NCBI GenBank assembly: GCA_029582265.1
Contig: CM055828.1
Location: forward strand, 6,777,902-6,841,901
DNA from: Zoroaster sp. YZ-2022
Lineage: Eukaryota > Echinodermata > Asteroidea > Forcipulatida > Zoroasteridae
Direction: 5' to 3'
DNA: 64,000 nt
This document shows, in pieces, positions 1 through 13,300 of the stretch (within the stretch, counting starts at the first letter, position 1; each line of letters opens with the position of its first letter). Both the position numbers and the translations under genes were made by a program. The notes beneath the pieces are model-generated. The model did no database searches. It saw only the letters and a list, made by a program, of their open reading frames with translations, and was not told the DNA's origin.

Positions 1-370
1 ATGGAGTGTCGTGGCCGAGCGGTCTAGCTTACCGGACTCAAGTTCTGGTGTTAGCAGCAGAATGTGGGTTCGAATCCCGGCCGTGACACTTGTGTCCTTG
101 AGCAAGACACTTAACCATAATTGCTTCTCTCCACCCAGGGGTTAAATGGGTACCTGTGAGGGCAGAGTTGGTTGATTAGCCCTATATGCGCTGTAATGGC
201 AGCAATTGAGCTGTATACTCCCCAGGGAGCTGAGATGGTTTCAGGAATGATTTATGAGCCTTATGAGCCTTATGAGCCTTATGAGCAGGGGTAATAATAT
301 GCGCCTTGAGCACCACTTAGTTGGTGGATACGTGCGCTATATTAATCCACACATTATTATTATTATTATA
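1..370 (+). mobile_element. tRNA-Leu-headed SINE, near full length
   Basis: The first 90 bases look like a leucine-type tRNA: D-arm GGCCGAGCGG, an anticodon loop reading CAA, a long variable arm and a B box GGTTCGAATCC. A body of about 240 bp follows (GTGTCCTTGAGCAAGACAC ... CTCCCCAGGGAGCTGAGATGG), then a tail GGATACGTGCGCTATAT and an (ATT)n run. Head, unrelated body and simple-repeat tail are the SINE layout. The same sequence recurs at about 18135, 18785, 37875 (minus), 38240 (minus) and 54685. The GCGCTATATAA tail resembles LINE 3' ends, so a LINE-derived tail is likely but inferred. Confidence 0.85.
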
Positions 371-1252
371 CATGAACTAGCACCTTCTCTAATTGGTCAA
401 ACAGTCATGATGTGTTCAGCTTTTCCATTAACTACGGATATGTCTAGTACAGCGAAAATTTACAATCAAACTTAACAATTCCACAGCACGGCACACATTC
501 ATACACAAGTTCGGGCAAAGCCTTGGAAGTAGTTTGTCAACGTCAAATAGCTCAACACATTTTGGGATGTTGAGCCGTTGCTCCCATACACTTAGTTTAG
601 CATCTAAACAAAAACTTGACCACTTATCATGGAAGAGAACAGTGGGTTTGCCCCACTGATCTCTATACTAACTGGATAGGAGATGGGCGCTGATTGGCCT
701 ATAAAAAGTTGAAGTAACCAGCCGCCATGTTGATTCCCCCAAAAGTCAAATGTCACGTTAGCATACAGACAATAACAATAACAACTGGTCCAGCAACACT
801 CATTGTCGCATTGTCGTCGGTCGGGAAGCAGTAAACCTGTCTGACCGTCACGCATGCGCCTTTTTTCTTGGGGGGGACAAAGATGGTGGACAACGAGCTT
901 CAGCCAATCGGCTTGATCTCCTACCCAGTTACTATAGAGATCAGTGGTTTAACCCAGTGTTTCTGGTTCACATAGCAAGCGCCCGAGCTACAGTGCTTAA
1001 GTATGCTTTTGAGGAATCTTTGGTTTCATTACCAGAAATGTATAATAAAAACATGTTATACTTGAATATTATCTTTTTGAAAACACTTGTCATATATTTG
1101 ATTTTCTATTTTGTGTTTCCATTGCAGGATATCAACTTTGCTCAGCAATGGTAACACACAGCCTTCCCATCAATCAGTGCTTCAAAGGTTCCCTCCACCC
1201 TCCACCTAATCTCTATAATACTTATTCACAATAAATGCAATATGTATTTTAT
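371..1252. other. Non-genic stretch with one dispersed repeat
   Basis: No supported gene. Bases about 966-1045 are nearly the same as 38655-38722 (CCGAGCTACAGTGCT ... CATTACCAGAAATGTA), so this is a dispersed repeat; it serves as the empty site for the element at 38722-39471. The rest shows no feature I can name. Confidence 0.6.
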
Positions 1253-1552
1253 TAACCCTCCTACAAGTTGATGCACCATTTGAAACCATTTGCTTTTGTG
1301 GTTTTGAATGGTGAAATAACTGTGTACAGTATTGATTCCCCAAATGGTTTTGAATGGTAGGTCAGCTAATACAAAACCTTGTTTGGATACTTCTAAGTGG
1401 TGAATCAATGGACCCTCTATGCATTTAAATGGTAGTAAAGCTTGCTACCAACACTGTTCAAATGGTATCACCATGTGTGTACAAAACCAATGGGCATTTT
1501 GGTAAGTGGAAATTTTGAATGGTTTCAAATGGTCTATCAGTAGGAGGGTTAA
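1253..1552. mobile_element. TTAA-flanked MITE, CCCTCCTAC family
   Basis: It starts TTAA-CCCTCCTACAAG and ends TAGGAGGG-TTAA, giving inverted ends inside a TTAA duplication. Internally it repeats the motif TTTGAATGGT many times. No coding capacity is evident. TTAA duplication with ends beginning CCC is the piggyBac-type signature; assignment to that superfamily is inference. Confidence 0.75.
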
Positions 1553-1737
1553 TGTATGCTTAACACAGCTGGTAGATTTTAACTTTTTATTGTATTATTT
1601 AAAGAGGCATTTGATATGACAACATTTAAAGAGAATGCAATCTCAAAACAAGTTGAACGTTTAAAAACTTCCTAGGTGTAAATTTAATGATGGTATCGAG
1701 CAGTCCTTGAAATCTTCCTTAAAGAATTTCTATTTTT

Positions 1738-1763
1738 TGGTTTGGTTTGGTTTGGTTTGGTTT
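1738..1763. repeat. (TTTGG)n microsatellite
   Basis: Four to five perfect TTTGG pentamers in tandem. Confidence 0.85.
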
Positions 1764-1835
1764 ATGACACAAGGGAAGGTACAACATTGGTAATTACCAG
1801 GTTATCAACTGATTATCTAAAAACTTATTTGGGTT

Positions 1836-2035
1836 AAAGGGACAGTATCGTCACGATCAGAGCAGACTTTCAACAGGGCATGGAATCGGTGTCCTAGTTT
1901 AACTAGATGAACACAGTGACTGATAATTACTGGCTCATTATGCAGCAGCAATGATAATATGACCGAATTCTTATTTTCAATCACTTATCTAAAACTAGCA
2001 CTCCGATTCCATGCCCTGTTGATCATGTGTCAATC
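1836..2035. mobile_element. Palindromic MITE, AAAGGGGCAGTAT family
   Basis: It begins AAAGGGACAGTATCGTCACG, then has AACAGGGCATGGAATCGG; near the other end is the inverse CCGATTCCATGCCCTGTTGA. The right terminus is eroded. Related copies are at 14348 (partial), 43804, 45434, 46848 (partial), 52408 and 57044. It is non-coding. Confidence 0.75.
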
Positions 2036-2270
2036 ATCCTACCTTAAGTGCCTTAATCTTACAACAACAAAAACTTAACTTTTATGTCAAATTTACAAAC
2101 CAAAATTGCTGGCAACTTTTTGTAAAACGTCAAAATATGTAACAGTTTTTAATTGTTTTCTCAAAAAATGATGAAAGTTTCACGATATATTTTTATGATA
2201 TATTTCTTGAAAACTTGAGGGTTGAAATGAATGAATGTATGTTACCAAATACCAATGTTGTACCTTCACT

Positions 2271-2495
2271 TTAACCCTAACCCCCTAGGAATTCTGGCTA
2301 AGAACCTTCCTGAATCCTCCAAAATCCTCCAATGCACCGTGCATTTTCGTCGATCTTTCATATTCAGCACTTCTGGCCTGTCTTGCCGGGTAGTAATTTT
2401 GCCCCATTTGAAGAGGTGCAAGTACCAGTTTCCAACAGTGGTGATTTTTTTCCCAAAAAGTGGCCCTTGGAGGATTTGGGAGTGGTTAGGGTTAA
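2271..2495. mobile_element. TTAA-flanked MITE, CCCTAACCCCCTAGG family
   Basis: Starts TTAA-CCCTAACCCCCTAGGAATTC and ends GGTTAGGG-TTAA, 225 bp in all. The same family lies at 7437-7816 and 31911-32180, sharing GAACCTTCC, GTGCATTTTCGT and TTTCCAACAGTG. The extreme ends resemble those of the 44-bp minisatellite-bearing family but the interior differs. Confidence 0.8.
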
Positions 2496-2885
2496 ACAGT
2501 AATAACATCTGATATAACCCTAATCTTTGGGTAATTAAGCTTTAAGCCAAATTGAAATGTGTTTTCAAACAATAGCTGTCTTTTGATCTATTTCAAAGCG
2601 ATTTAGCACTTCACAAATTCATGTATTACACAAAATAAGTACATTATGACAGTGTATCTATGCAACTGTCAGTATTTGGACGGTGACGGACGTTGCTTTG
2701 TTTCAAATACTTTCAAAGAAAGTTTTCTGTAGAAGTAGAGAATTTCTTTTTGTAGAGTGCTGCTACCAAATTTCTACCAAAAAAAATGGAAATGTAGAAC
2801 TTTTTGTTTGTGGGAGGGGGGGAGGAATAGGGATGGAGCAATCGTTATACAAGTGTTATCATACATGTATACATGTTCATATAAA

Positions 2886-3300
2886 GTAAGACTAATTGCG
2901 GTGACACCATGTGAAATGCTCAATTGAGTAGTAATTAGTTCTGAAAAGAACTGGAGGTTACAACTCAATGTTTCGATCAGTATGCTCTGATCGTCCTCAT
3001 GATCGTCCTCAGAGCATACTGATGGAAACGTTGAGTTGTACCTCCAGTTTTTTTCAGAACTAATTGCTACTCAATTGAGCATTTCATATGGTGTCACCGC
3101 AATTAGTCTTACTTATCCTCCTCACCATGCAAAGCTACAAGTTTTACCTATACATGTTCATGTTAATCATTATTTCAAATGAACCAAATACATTTTTCAA
3201 GGCATTTTAAATGTTTATAGGTAAAACTTGTAGCTTTGCATGGTGAGGATGATAAGTAAGAATAATTGTGGTGACACCATGTGGAATCTCAATTGAGTAG
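2886..3300. mobile_element. Fold-back repeat built of two hairpins
   Basis: The first hairpin (about 2886-3114) folds AAGTAAGACTAATTGCGGTG...AGAACTGGAGG onto its inverse around a centre near 3000. A second inverted pair (about 3121-3150 and 3221-3250) carries GTAAAACTTGTAGCTTTGCA. Pieces of the same sequence recur at 8989-9121, 54558-54682 and around 61850. No reading frame is evident. Confidence 0.7.
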
Positions 3301-3869
3301 TAAATGTTTATGTTCATTTCATGTTGTATGTACAGTGTATTTATGTATGTATGTAGAAAACAAATGTGTGCATAACCTGTGTAAAAAGTAACATTTTCAT
3401 TTTAAGAGAAAGACAGTTTGCATTTTTAAGCTTTCTGTATTTGTTTTGACATTGCTTGTCGTATTTTGTTTATAATGTGCTAAAAGTGCTCATTTCAGAA
3501 TATATATATATTTTTTCAGAACACTGTCACTTAGAACAAATTCGAACAAATTATTTTTACCAGTCTGCATGTGTTTACATATAACGTCATCGTGAGCGAC
3601 ATTTTGTGATGAGCGATATTGCACTAAACTTCTAAAGCCAGCTGGCAAGGATGCTTGTCAACAAGCTGTGTGGATATTACGAATAAGAAAACAAAGTTAA
3701 ATGAACACGTCTTGTGTCTCTTGATCAATCATTTAAGTTACTGTAGCTGAACTTTACTGGCAAGTAGCTATAAATATATCATGATAATTGCATGTATTAA
3801 AAATAGAAGTCATTTATGGTAAGGTAAAAAAAAATATCCAAGTTATCAAAAATGTTGGTCCATTATAAT
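3301..3869. other. Non-genic stretch
   Basis: AT-rich sequence downstream of the inversin stop (which is on the minus strand). I see no gene or repeat structure beyond short AT runs. It may hold part of the inversin 3' UTR or flank. Confidence 0.5.
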
Positions 3870-4187
3870 ATGTGACCCGCTCTGTGAAAATGAGTCACAA
3901 GTTGCAAATTTGAAAAAATGAGATTTCTATGTTATTGATTGAAATTGACGTCAATTTCAATCAATAAAATATTCAAATCAATGACTGTTTGTGAGTACGT
4001 TGTTTCATTTCTGTCATTTGTTTTCCTAAGAATTCAATTGTGTTAATTATGCAAATTATTGATTATTAAATAAGGCATATCTCCATAATGCAATACGTCA
4101 CACACCTCTAACATATACCAAATTAAAGCTGATGGTGTACTATTTGCAACTTGTGACTCATTTTCACAGAGCAGGTTACATTATGGT
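3870..4187. mobile_element. MITE with TGTGACC inverted ends, in the inversin 3' flank
   Basis: Left end TATGTGACCCGCTCTGTGAA with AATGAGTCACAAGTTGCAA; right end TTGCAACTTGTGACTCATTT then CACAGAGCAGGTTACA. The arms are inverse copies of about 40 bp. Relatives with TGTGACC ends are at 4745-5168 and 42524-42942. It lies about 100 bp beyond the inversin stop, so it may be transcribed in the 3' UTR. Confidence 0.75.
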
Positions 4188-4282
4188 TTCATCCTCTAAA
4201 GCTTCATTGACCGCCTCCAGTTTTGACTTGTGAACTGGAAAATATGAGGTGATGGTAACGCAGCGTTAAGCCACAACACATC

Positions 4283-4356
4283 TCAATGGTGGTTGTAAGA
4301 ATAGTGCCTTGCACTTTTGGAAGACCTTCTGCTGCCACTCTGAACACGGTCTCCAT
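4283..4356 (-). CDS. INVS: INVS exon 17, terminal coding exon
   Basis: Acceptor TTTCAG before the exon; phase-1 entry gives residues 984-1007, including [13 protein letters not shown] then TGA. This resembles the S-K-x-F-S-Y-N tail near the end of vertebrate inversin. Another frame stays open longer but would need a different phase from exon 16. Confidence 0.6.
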
Positions 4357-7300
4357 CTGAAACGGAAATGGGATACTTGTGTTACAAAATATACACAGTA
4401 GTGGCATTAAATTTGTTGTCAAGGGTGAGGGAGGATTTCAATGACAAAACCTTGAAATATTTGGAGTTACACAATTATTATTTTGAACATTTTGCAAATA
4501 AATATATTGAAACCAGTCAACTTATATTGCTACCAGGTTATATATTTGGACCAGTCAATGAACTGGTTTCAGTTGACTGGTTCCCGTTTTGATAGCCTGT
4601 TGGATGTCTATGTTGATAAGTTAATTGCCATATGTTGGACGGAATCTTCAAATGGGTTAGTACTGAAATACATTGGTACCAGTCAATACATTGGTACCAG
4701 TCAATACATTGGTACCAGTCAATACATTGGTACCAGTCAATATATGTGACCGTCCACCACGAACGGGCTGTAAAGTCGCACATGTTGATTTAGCAGTACG
4801 GCTTGAAATGCATGAAAAATCAGTTGGTTGGACATTTTGGTATTTTTTTAGAAATGAAAAGTTTGAAATATTCTCCTTTAGTTCTGAAAATTTCAGAATT
4901 AAATTCAATTTCAAAAATCATGAAAACCACGTTTTCTTTCGGGCAATGAGTTCATAATCTGTACAAAATGTAAGTTTATAATGAAGTTTATATGAAAGTG
5001 TAAATAACCAGTGAAATGACTTTGATACACCATAACTTTGCGTTGGAATAAAGGAATGACTTGTGTTTGGTATCATTTTAAACCTTATGATATACTCTTT
5101 CCAAAAATATATGAACCTCCAAATGTGAAATTTTCGACTTTACAGCCCCTTTGTGGTGGATGGTCACATATTGGTACCAGTCAATATATTGGTACCAGTC
5201 AAAATATTAGTACAAGTCAATATATTGGTACCAATCAATATAACTGACTTCAATGGACTCACCTGATTGATTGCTGTTTTGATTAGGTGATGGATGTTTG
5301 ATTTGGTGTGATGATTGCCGTAGGTTGGACGGAGTCTTCACGTTACGCACAATGGGCTGGTACTGATCCACTGCAAAGTTGAATGATGACGCTGCAAACA
5401 CAATGGAATGAATATTAAGATATGTCAAGAGTTCCGCTTAAAACAAAGACAAACTTGCTAACCGATAACTCAAATTCCTTCCAAACATTTAGCGTGTTTA
5501 TTACTGCTCTATGTCTTGATTGCATGTCACCTTCACGTTGCCTAATCTATCCAATACATTGTAAAGAGTGTCTCAAAAGAAATGCCTACTTTTTTTTGGG
5601 CTACATACAAATCTGGTTTCCTGGAGATAGCGCCCTCTCTTGTTGGCAGTGGGTATGTTTAAGAAGTAAAACATCTTTCAGTAAAAGTGTGTGGGTGATA
5701 GTGGTCTGTGTGACCTTGTGTTGTGGTTCGTCTGGGGAGAGCACCCTCTTGTTATAGGTGCAGGGGTGCGATTGGGCAGTTTTGAAAAAAATCCACGTAA
5801 ATTTTGCTAGGGGTATTGGGGCTGATGTTGTGAACAGTGCTGGGGTGAAATCTATAGTTCTGAGAATTTACTTTGCTCTCCTTTATTGCACCACGGATCG
5901 GAGAGCGTCTAAACATGCCATAGGAAACTCCGATATATTTGTATGCATGCTCGGTTGAGCCACGCGTGTACGGTGACATGCTCGGAAGACGTGGCCACAC
6001 ACTGTGGAAGCTTCCATTAACGTGTGTGTGGGAAAAAGAAACCCGCCACAGGGGCCCAGAAAAACTTTTTTATTCCCGACGCGAACTGGTTAAATCTTTA
6101 AAATCCGAAGGATCACAACAATATGATTTGTAAAAATCCATAAAATCAAGGAAAAATCCGGACAAATCACACTCCTGATAGCTAATTTTGTTTTAAATTT
6201 ACAACAAAAGCGTCTTGATCCAAGATCATATCTTGCATTCATTGATGAAATTCACGCGTCCGGGATATTAAACAATTGATATGATTGTTGCATTTCACCG
6301 AAGTAGCTCAGAAATGTAAAGACTTATCAGCCGACCATTCCACTGGACGCCGCCATAATTGTAGTTGTCCCAAAATGCCGTGTCCTCTTTTTTGATGAAT
6401 TAACACAAGTGCACGGTGTATGCCTGCGCAATGCGGTAACACCACAGTAATGGCGGGAAAACAGTGGTTGCTGGATTAGTCTGTACTAAGTACTTGAAGT
6501 AAGCAGGAGGTCATGGGTTCGAGTCCCACCTGATTTGCCAGTAGATAACCAAATATTCTGCACGCACTCCAATGCAATGAGCATGCAGTGCCGAGTTATG
6601 TCGGTCAAGGCCAAACAAAATAAGATCATTTGTTCAAGACTTTAAGAGCATTTTGGAATGTTACCTGCAGCCGATGGGAAATACTGCTGGGATTGAGGAC
6701 GGGTTCTCCGGACTGATAGCGATGCACGCCACGCTTTCCTAGGAACTTGTCTCTCAGCTGACAAAAAACAACATAATATATACGTACATCTTAGATGAAA
6801 AGTATAGTACTGGTAATGCCAAAATAACCAAATGGTTTAATTAAAATGTGAAACTAACGTAGTGTAAAGCTGATTATGGTATCAATCTTCCAATCATCGA
6901 TCTGCCCTGGGTTACAGCAGAGTTGCACAACACACACTTAATAATCGCCATGTTTGCAGTGCAGTATGCACTTAACGCCCATAGTAACGTACCGTTCTCG
7001 CCCCAGACTTTTTCATGAATTAGAGTACGAATACAAAAAAATGTTCTCAAGTACAAGTACGAGTACGATTACAAGTACGAGTACTCTAACTCTATAGTTG
7101 TAGTGGAGTACTTTTTCATGAGTACGAGTATGAGTACAGACAAATGCACTTGAGTGTGAGTAGTCCAATTACGAGTACGAGTACTCCAACTCTATAGTTG
7201 TAGTCGAGTACTTTTTCATGAGTACGAGTATGAGTACAGACAAATGCACTTGAGTGTGAGTAGTCCAATTACGAGTACTCCGACTCTATAGTTGTAGTTG

Positions 7301-10300
7301 AGTACTACATCTCTGGTTCTCGCACACGCCAGCTGATAAAACAGAATGCACTGCTTTCTTTTGGAGACCTAGCGCGTCAGTCTGTGAAATTCAACATCAT
7401 GAATGGCTCTATCCAAGTACAATGTTGTGAACTAGATTAACCCTAACCACCTCCAAATCCTGCAAAATCCTCCAAGGGGCATTTTTGGGGGAAAATTCAG
7501 CACTGTTGGAAACTGGTACTTTCACCTCTTCAAATGGGGCAAAATTACTACCTGGCAAGAAGTACAGGCCATAAGCACTGAAGTACGGGCCATACAGTAA
7601 GTGCTGAATATGAAAGATCAACGAAAATGCACGGTGCATTTTGAAGATAAGGGCATGTTTGCAAAAGTGCACTGATGGACTTTGGAGGATTCTGGAAGGT
7701 TCCTAGCCAGAATACCTAGGGTGTTAGGGTTAAAGAAGGTTCCTAGCCAGAATACCTATAGGGGGTTAGGTTTAAAATAGGTTCCTAGCCAGAATACCTA
7801 GGGGGTTTAGGGTTAATACTTGGTCTGGCAGACTTTGTGTATGAAATAGACTTCTGATTAGAGCTTTTAATACACGCACCATATATCTTATTCAGCACCA
7901 GTGTTTGTCCGAGTGCCTTGAGCTGTGGTTCCAATTTCTGAATGAATTTCTTGTTTCCGTCCGACGGCAGCGTGCCCCTGTAAGATCTCCACGCTTGCTG
8001 GATGGTACAAGCAGCTATCTGCTGATGACACCACGCTTTGTCTGTGTCTGTCCTGGGTTCTGCTCTGTGGTTTGCTCTGCAGTTTGAGGGTTGCTGGTGT
8101 CTCTTGTGGATGGTATCATCATTCAACTCCGTTTGTTTGAAGCTAATAAAACAGATGATATAAATTAAGATTATACAATTTTTTTTTTTTTTTCATCGGA
8201 ACAATCCTATTTAACTTGAAGAAAGGATAAAAAATGCTTTAAAATTACACATTCTCAAAATAATCATAAGAAACATGATTTACTGCAAACATTTCCAGAA
8301 TTGACTTGTGTGTTCTGTCATAAATTTGGCCACTTAAAATAAAACTGTTATGTATCACATTTCATCTTACTTTAAAAAAGCACCTACGACAGAATATTTC
8401 AAGGGATGTTTTTTTACCATCATCAACTTTACACCAAGTAAGTTTTATGTAAAATTGGTGATCATTTATCGTTGTGTGTCCGGAAGAAGGACGTAATAAA
8501 AGTGTGACCGGCAAAAGGTTGTAAGCAATTAATGTGCAAAATTGTGTTTCAAGAAACCCGAGTGTGAAAGTTTGGTCGTTTTTCTGCCATTTATAAGTCA
8601 TTGTAGGAAAGTTAAATCCCGCATGGGAATGGAAAAACATGTCTTGGGAGTAATTCTAGCAACAAATTTATAACATTTATGCCCTACTTTGTTTCAAAGG
8701 AGCCATTTTATTGATTACGACCTTCTGCTGGAATAAAAAGTTGTACTTTGTGTGCCCGGAAGAAGGTTGTAGAGCCTTACGACCTTCTTCCGGCCACACA
8801 ACGTTATGTTTTTTTGAGATTACCAATAGTGTAAGGTAAATAGTGTCAACTACAAAAACAGAGAAATTTGATAACAAGAAGATTTTAATACATGTAACTA
8901 CACTTTTGTTAAAAGGTCATTAAGTGTATTCAAACTTAATGAAGATTACGTCGCATAATCATATTTGAAATAAATGGAGAATTAGCGAGGTAAAACTTGT
9001 AGCTTTGCATGGTGAGGAGGATAAGTAAGCGGTGACACCATGTGAAATTCTCAACTGAGTAGTAATTACTTCTGAAAAGAACTGGAGGTACAACTCGACG
9101 TTTCGATCAGTATGCTCTGAGAATTAGCTGTTGCAAATTGCTTACCAACCTAAAGGACCTGTAGTATGAATGCAAAATAATGGTTATTGGCCTTACGTTT
9201 TGAACCTAGCAAGTTCTTTCTCAAAGGCAAAATGGACGAAATACAAACATACAAACACCCCTACATAAACACTCTTGTGTTTATGTAGGGGTGTTTGTAT
9301 TTCATCCATTTTACCTTTGAGAAAGAACCTGCTGAGTTCGAAACGTAAGGCCAATAACCATTATTTTGCATCTCGTCATATTTGCTTACTTTCTCCACGA
9401 TCTCTGGATGACGGCTGCCGATGAATTCCTCTTCCTCCAAAACGCAAATCTATGCCTCTCCTTCTCGACGACCTCTCGCCGTTCTTCAAACGTCCACTGG
9501 TGGTGACGATGCAAGGAAGCCTTGTGATTCTTGCTGGTTGACACTGTACACTTATCGGGCTCTTGAAGACACATGCAGCCATCTTGTACACGTAGTTTCT
9601 CCATTGTCTTAATACTCTTCTCCAATTCAGTATTATTACTGTTGTTTGAGTTTTCGTTCATGCTGCCAACCTGTGCGTCAGTATGTTCACTTATTACATC
9701 GGTAGCTTTGAGCTTGTAAGCTTTCGACGAATGTGATTTTTTGTACGATGCCTGTTTTTTGTGAGCGCTTGTCTGTTTTGGATCGTTCTCGTGGCCTCCG
9801 TGCTCGAAATCCTCTGAGCCGTTCGGATCCGGTGAGTGGGTTTCACCGTCGACCTTTGCCATACCACTGTAACCCTCATCACTTTGGTTGTCGCCCGTGA
9901 TGAGTTCGTCTTCTGTTCTTGGTGTTTCCGTATCCCAGCAGAGCTCCATGGGTTGTTTCGTCTCCTGTCCAGCCCCTTCATCATCGTCGCCTTTCGTCGT
10001 TCCTTCTCCGTCCGATTCAGCTTTGGCAACCCCTGTTTGATTCTTGTCTCCGTCGAGTGTGACTTTGTTGTCGTCTTTTGGACAGAATTCCTCCGTCTCA
10101 TTCTTCTTTGTCATCTCCACCTTTTTCCTACACAAATAATTCAAAACGGAAGGTCAGATGTAAGAGACCAAACCCAAATAATTGTGTGTATCTTCAAAAT
10201 TTGCTTTTAATGGTTAAATTGATTTGAATTAAAAACCACATATTTGAAAAACAATATTTTGCAACGCCAGTGCAACAAAATGCAACAAGGCTCTATCATA

Positions 10301-13300
10301 CCTTGTTTCAAACGTGGATTTTGCCCGGGTGAAAATGTTTCTAATCAAGTTCCCGGATAAAGATTTAAACATGTGAGTAGATGTGCACTCAACTGCACTC
10401 AATTGTCTTAATTTTTGCAAATGTATGCAATTTTGCTGATGACATTGTCGCATATTTGGGATACAATCTTGTTAAACTATACTACTCAAAACAATTTAGG
10501 GAACACCGGAATAATCTCAGTTAAAGCAAGATCATTTATTTCAGATAAACACAATGTTTCACAGAATTGATGAGAAACAACTGCACAATGAAACAGATGA
10601 TAAAGGATGCATGTAGTGATTACACATTTCATGACATGCCTACTGAAAGAGAAAGGTGGTTGCAAATGAAAATCCCGGTTCATGGAACATTTCAAACCTA
10701 TTTGACGTTAAAAATCTGGTGTTCCCTAAATTGTTTTGAGTAGTATATAAACAGATTGAGTAACCAGCAGTTTGAGATCATTAGTAGTCAGAATTATACA
10801 CACGGAGTACAACTGGCACACTCTCAGCACTAGAGGGCGACATTGTGCATACAGCAGATACCTACGCGGGTTTGCTAACGAAACTTACTTTGCAGCGTCC
10901 TTACGGAGTTGCTCATGCTTCATCAGTAACTTCTTCCGATCCACGAAGGTCTTTCGGACGCGGTAACCCCTGAAGTAGGCCTGGACTCTGATGGCGGCGA
11001 TGTCTCGTATCCCCGTGATAGACAGTGCTCCCTGCTCTATCATGTACTGGGCCACATGGTGATGCTCATTCTGCAGTGTATAATCCAAGGGGGTCAGGTG
11101 CTCTTCAGAATACTCCATGTGGTTGGGGAACGCTCTGTGCTCCAAGAGTAACTTAGCAGCGTTGAGGTACCCCGAGCTGCAACACCAGTGCAAAGCCGTC
11201 ATGCCCTGTAGATAAGACGCAACAGTGCAACAATGTAGTTTTTTAAAATATTTTTTTAATGCAAATCGCCCCACTCAAGGCCACTGGCCACTCCGTGGGG
11301 GCTACTAAGTCATTGAGTTGTTACAACGACTCCACACTGAAGAAACCAGCCCCTCGCATCGAAACAAGACAAGTTAATAACCAGCCTCTTCACGGTACGA
11401 ATAGGACTGGGAGGGGTAACTAGTCCAGAACAAGGCAGTTGCTAAACTGCCTCTGCCCCTATAAGTAATTATGGTTAAGTGTCTTGCTCAAGGACACAAG
11501 TGTCACGACTGGGATTCGAACCCACATTCTGCTGCTAACACCAGAACTTGAGTCCGGTAAGCTATACCGCTCGGCAACGACACTCCACACTTCACTGTAG
11601 TATCACTAAATATGAACTTCGTAGGAAATTTGTAAAAGTGCAACATCTCGTTCCCATGGCAGCATGGTTTTACACATTCTTTGCTTCACTTTTGTTCTAT
11701 GACACAATATTTACAAAATGGTTCAGTGATTTTTCTGAACGTGACATCATTACTAGGTTTGGCTTTTTATTCTGTCACAAGCCCTGTGAGACTGAAAAGC
11801 GCCCTCACTCAGAGTACAAATAGAGATAAATCAATAGTTCACATATGCACTCCTCGCTTACTGAATTTGACAAAATAATGATTTTTTTACGGATTCATCA
11901 CTTTGTGAAAACGGTGACAATATATATGCCTGTTCTCATTGATAAGCTTACTTCACTATCCTGCGAGTTAGGATCAGCGCCTTTCTCCAGGAGCAACAAG
12001 ATACTGTTGGTGAAACCACCATAGCTGGCGCACTGCAGAGGGGTCCTTCCCGTGAAGTCTTGGATGTTGGGATTGATGTCCTCGCCGATCAGGATAGAGC
12101 AGATGCAGGTGTGGCCGCCCAACGCTGCCCTGAATGAGTCAACCACGGTACCAGTGATTTTTATGTTTAGGGCAATCACAAATACAGTAACATTTTGCAG
12201 TGACACTATGTACTGAAATAATCTCTTTTGAGTAGCGAGGGTTCTGATGAGAAGAACCTATGGTTCTGAACTGTCAGGGACTATTATTAATATGAATTAA
12301 TCCAGAAAAAATATCAGTCAATCAACCTACCAGTGAATCGGTGAACGACCTTCTTGGTCAACAATGTCAACCTGTGCACCGCCTGAAAAATTTAAAAAAC
12401 ATGGTTTTCGAGGTTACCAAATTATTGTAGATTACCAAGCCTCAATCCTGTGGTCAATTATAAATTTCTAGCCCTGACAATTGATACTATTTATGACACA
12501 GCAGCATGTTTCCTGGGTACACATTTTTGTTTGCGAATGATTAGAAGTTGAGGTAAAAACCAGTGTTCACGCGTAAGCCGATTTGAGTAATGCATGTTGC
12601 TAATGATCAAAATACTGCAGGACTTACCCTACCTCTTCAGATATCGTCTATCAAAGTCACAACCACACTCAACAGCAGTTAGACACGATTGTGTTCTGTT
12701 TTCGTTTGTTCTCTGTTTTAAGCTTGGGGCGATATTGATTTTTTTTATCCCTGATATATCAGCAAACATATATTGCGATTTTTGATAGTATTGCAATTAT
12801 TTTTTTCATTCATGCTTGATTGCTTTAGCACCGATATCCAACGGGTACGTACCCCTCTACAAGCATCACAAAAAATCGTAAATTCGTTTGCATAGCGTGT
12901 GTACTTATGAAGTAGTTTGCTTTTGTTTCTCACTTCCAAAAGCTGAAAGGACTGTTCTAATTTTGTTTCCATGGATATTCTGACTTGATTCACAATGGCG
13001 ATTTTATTTAATCACGATATATTTTTTTTAATCGCGATTTGCCGAAATCTCGATATCGATATTGTAATCGAATAAAAAAAGGTATCGCGATATTCGATAT
13101 TATTGTGTTATCGCCCAAGCTAACTCCGTTTAACCAGTTCGCGTCGGAGGCCGTGTATACACGCATTTTTTTTTTGAACCGGGGATCGGAGAGCATCTAA
13201 ACACGCATTCCGATTTTTGTGTGTGTTACCGGGAGACTTGTCAACACGCCACACGTGGCGTGCCGTCGTGGCGGTTGACTTGTATACACGCAATCGTTTC

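Noticed and set aside
1..90. Possible functional tRNA-Leu(CAA) gene
   Set aside because: The same head is repeated in several places followed by a common body and (ATT)n tail, and the acceptor stem pairs imperfectly; it is a SINE head.
5422..5757. 111-codon plus-strand frame
   Set aside because: Lies in INVS intron 16, has no recognised domain and no splice context.
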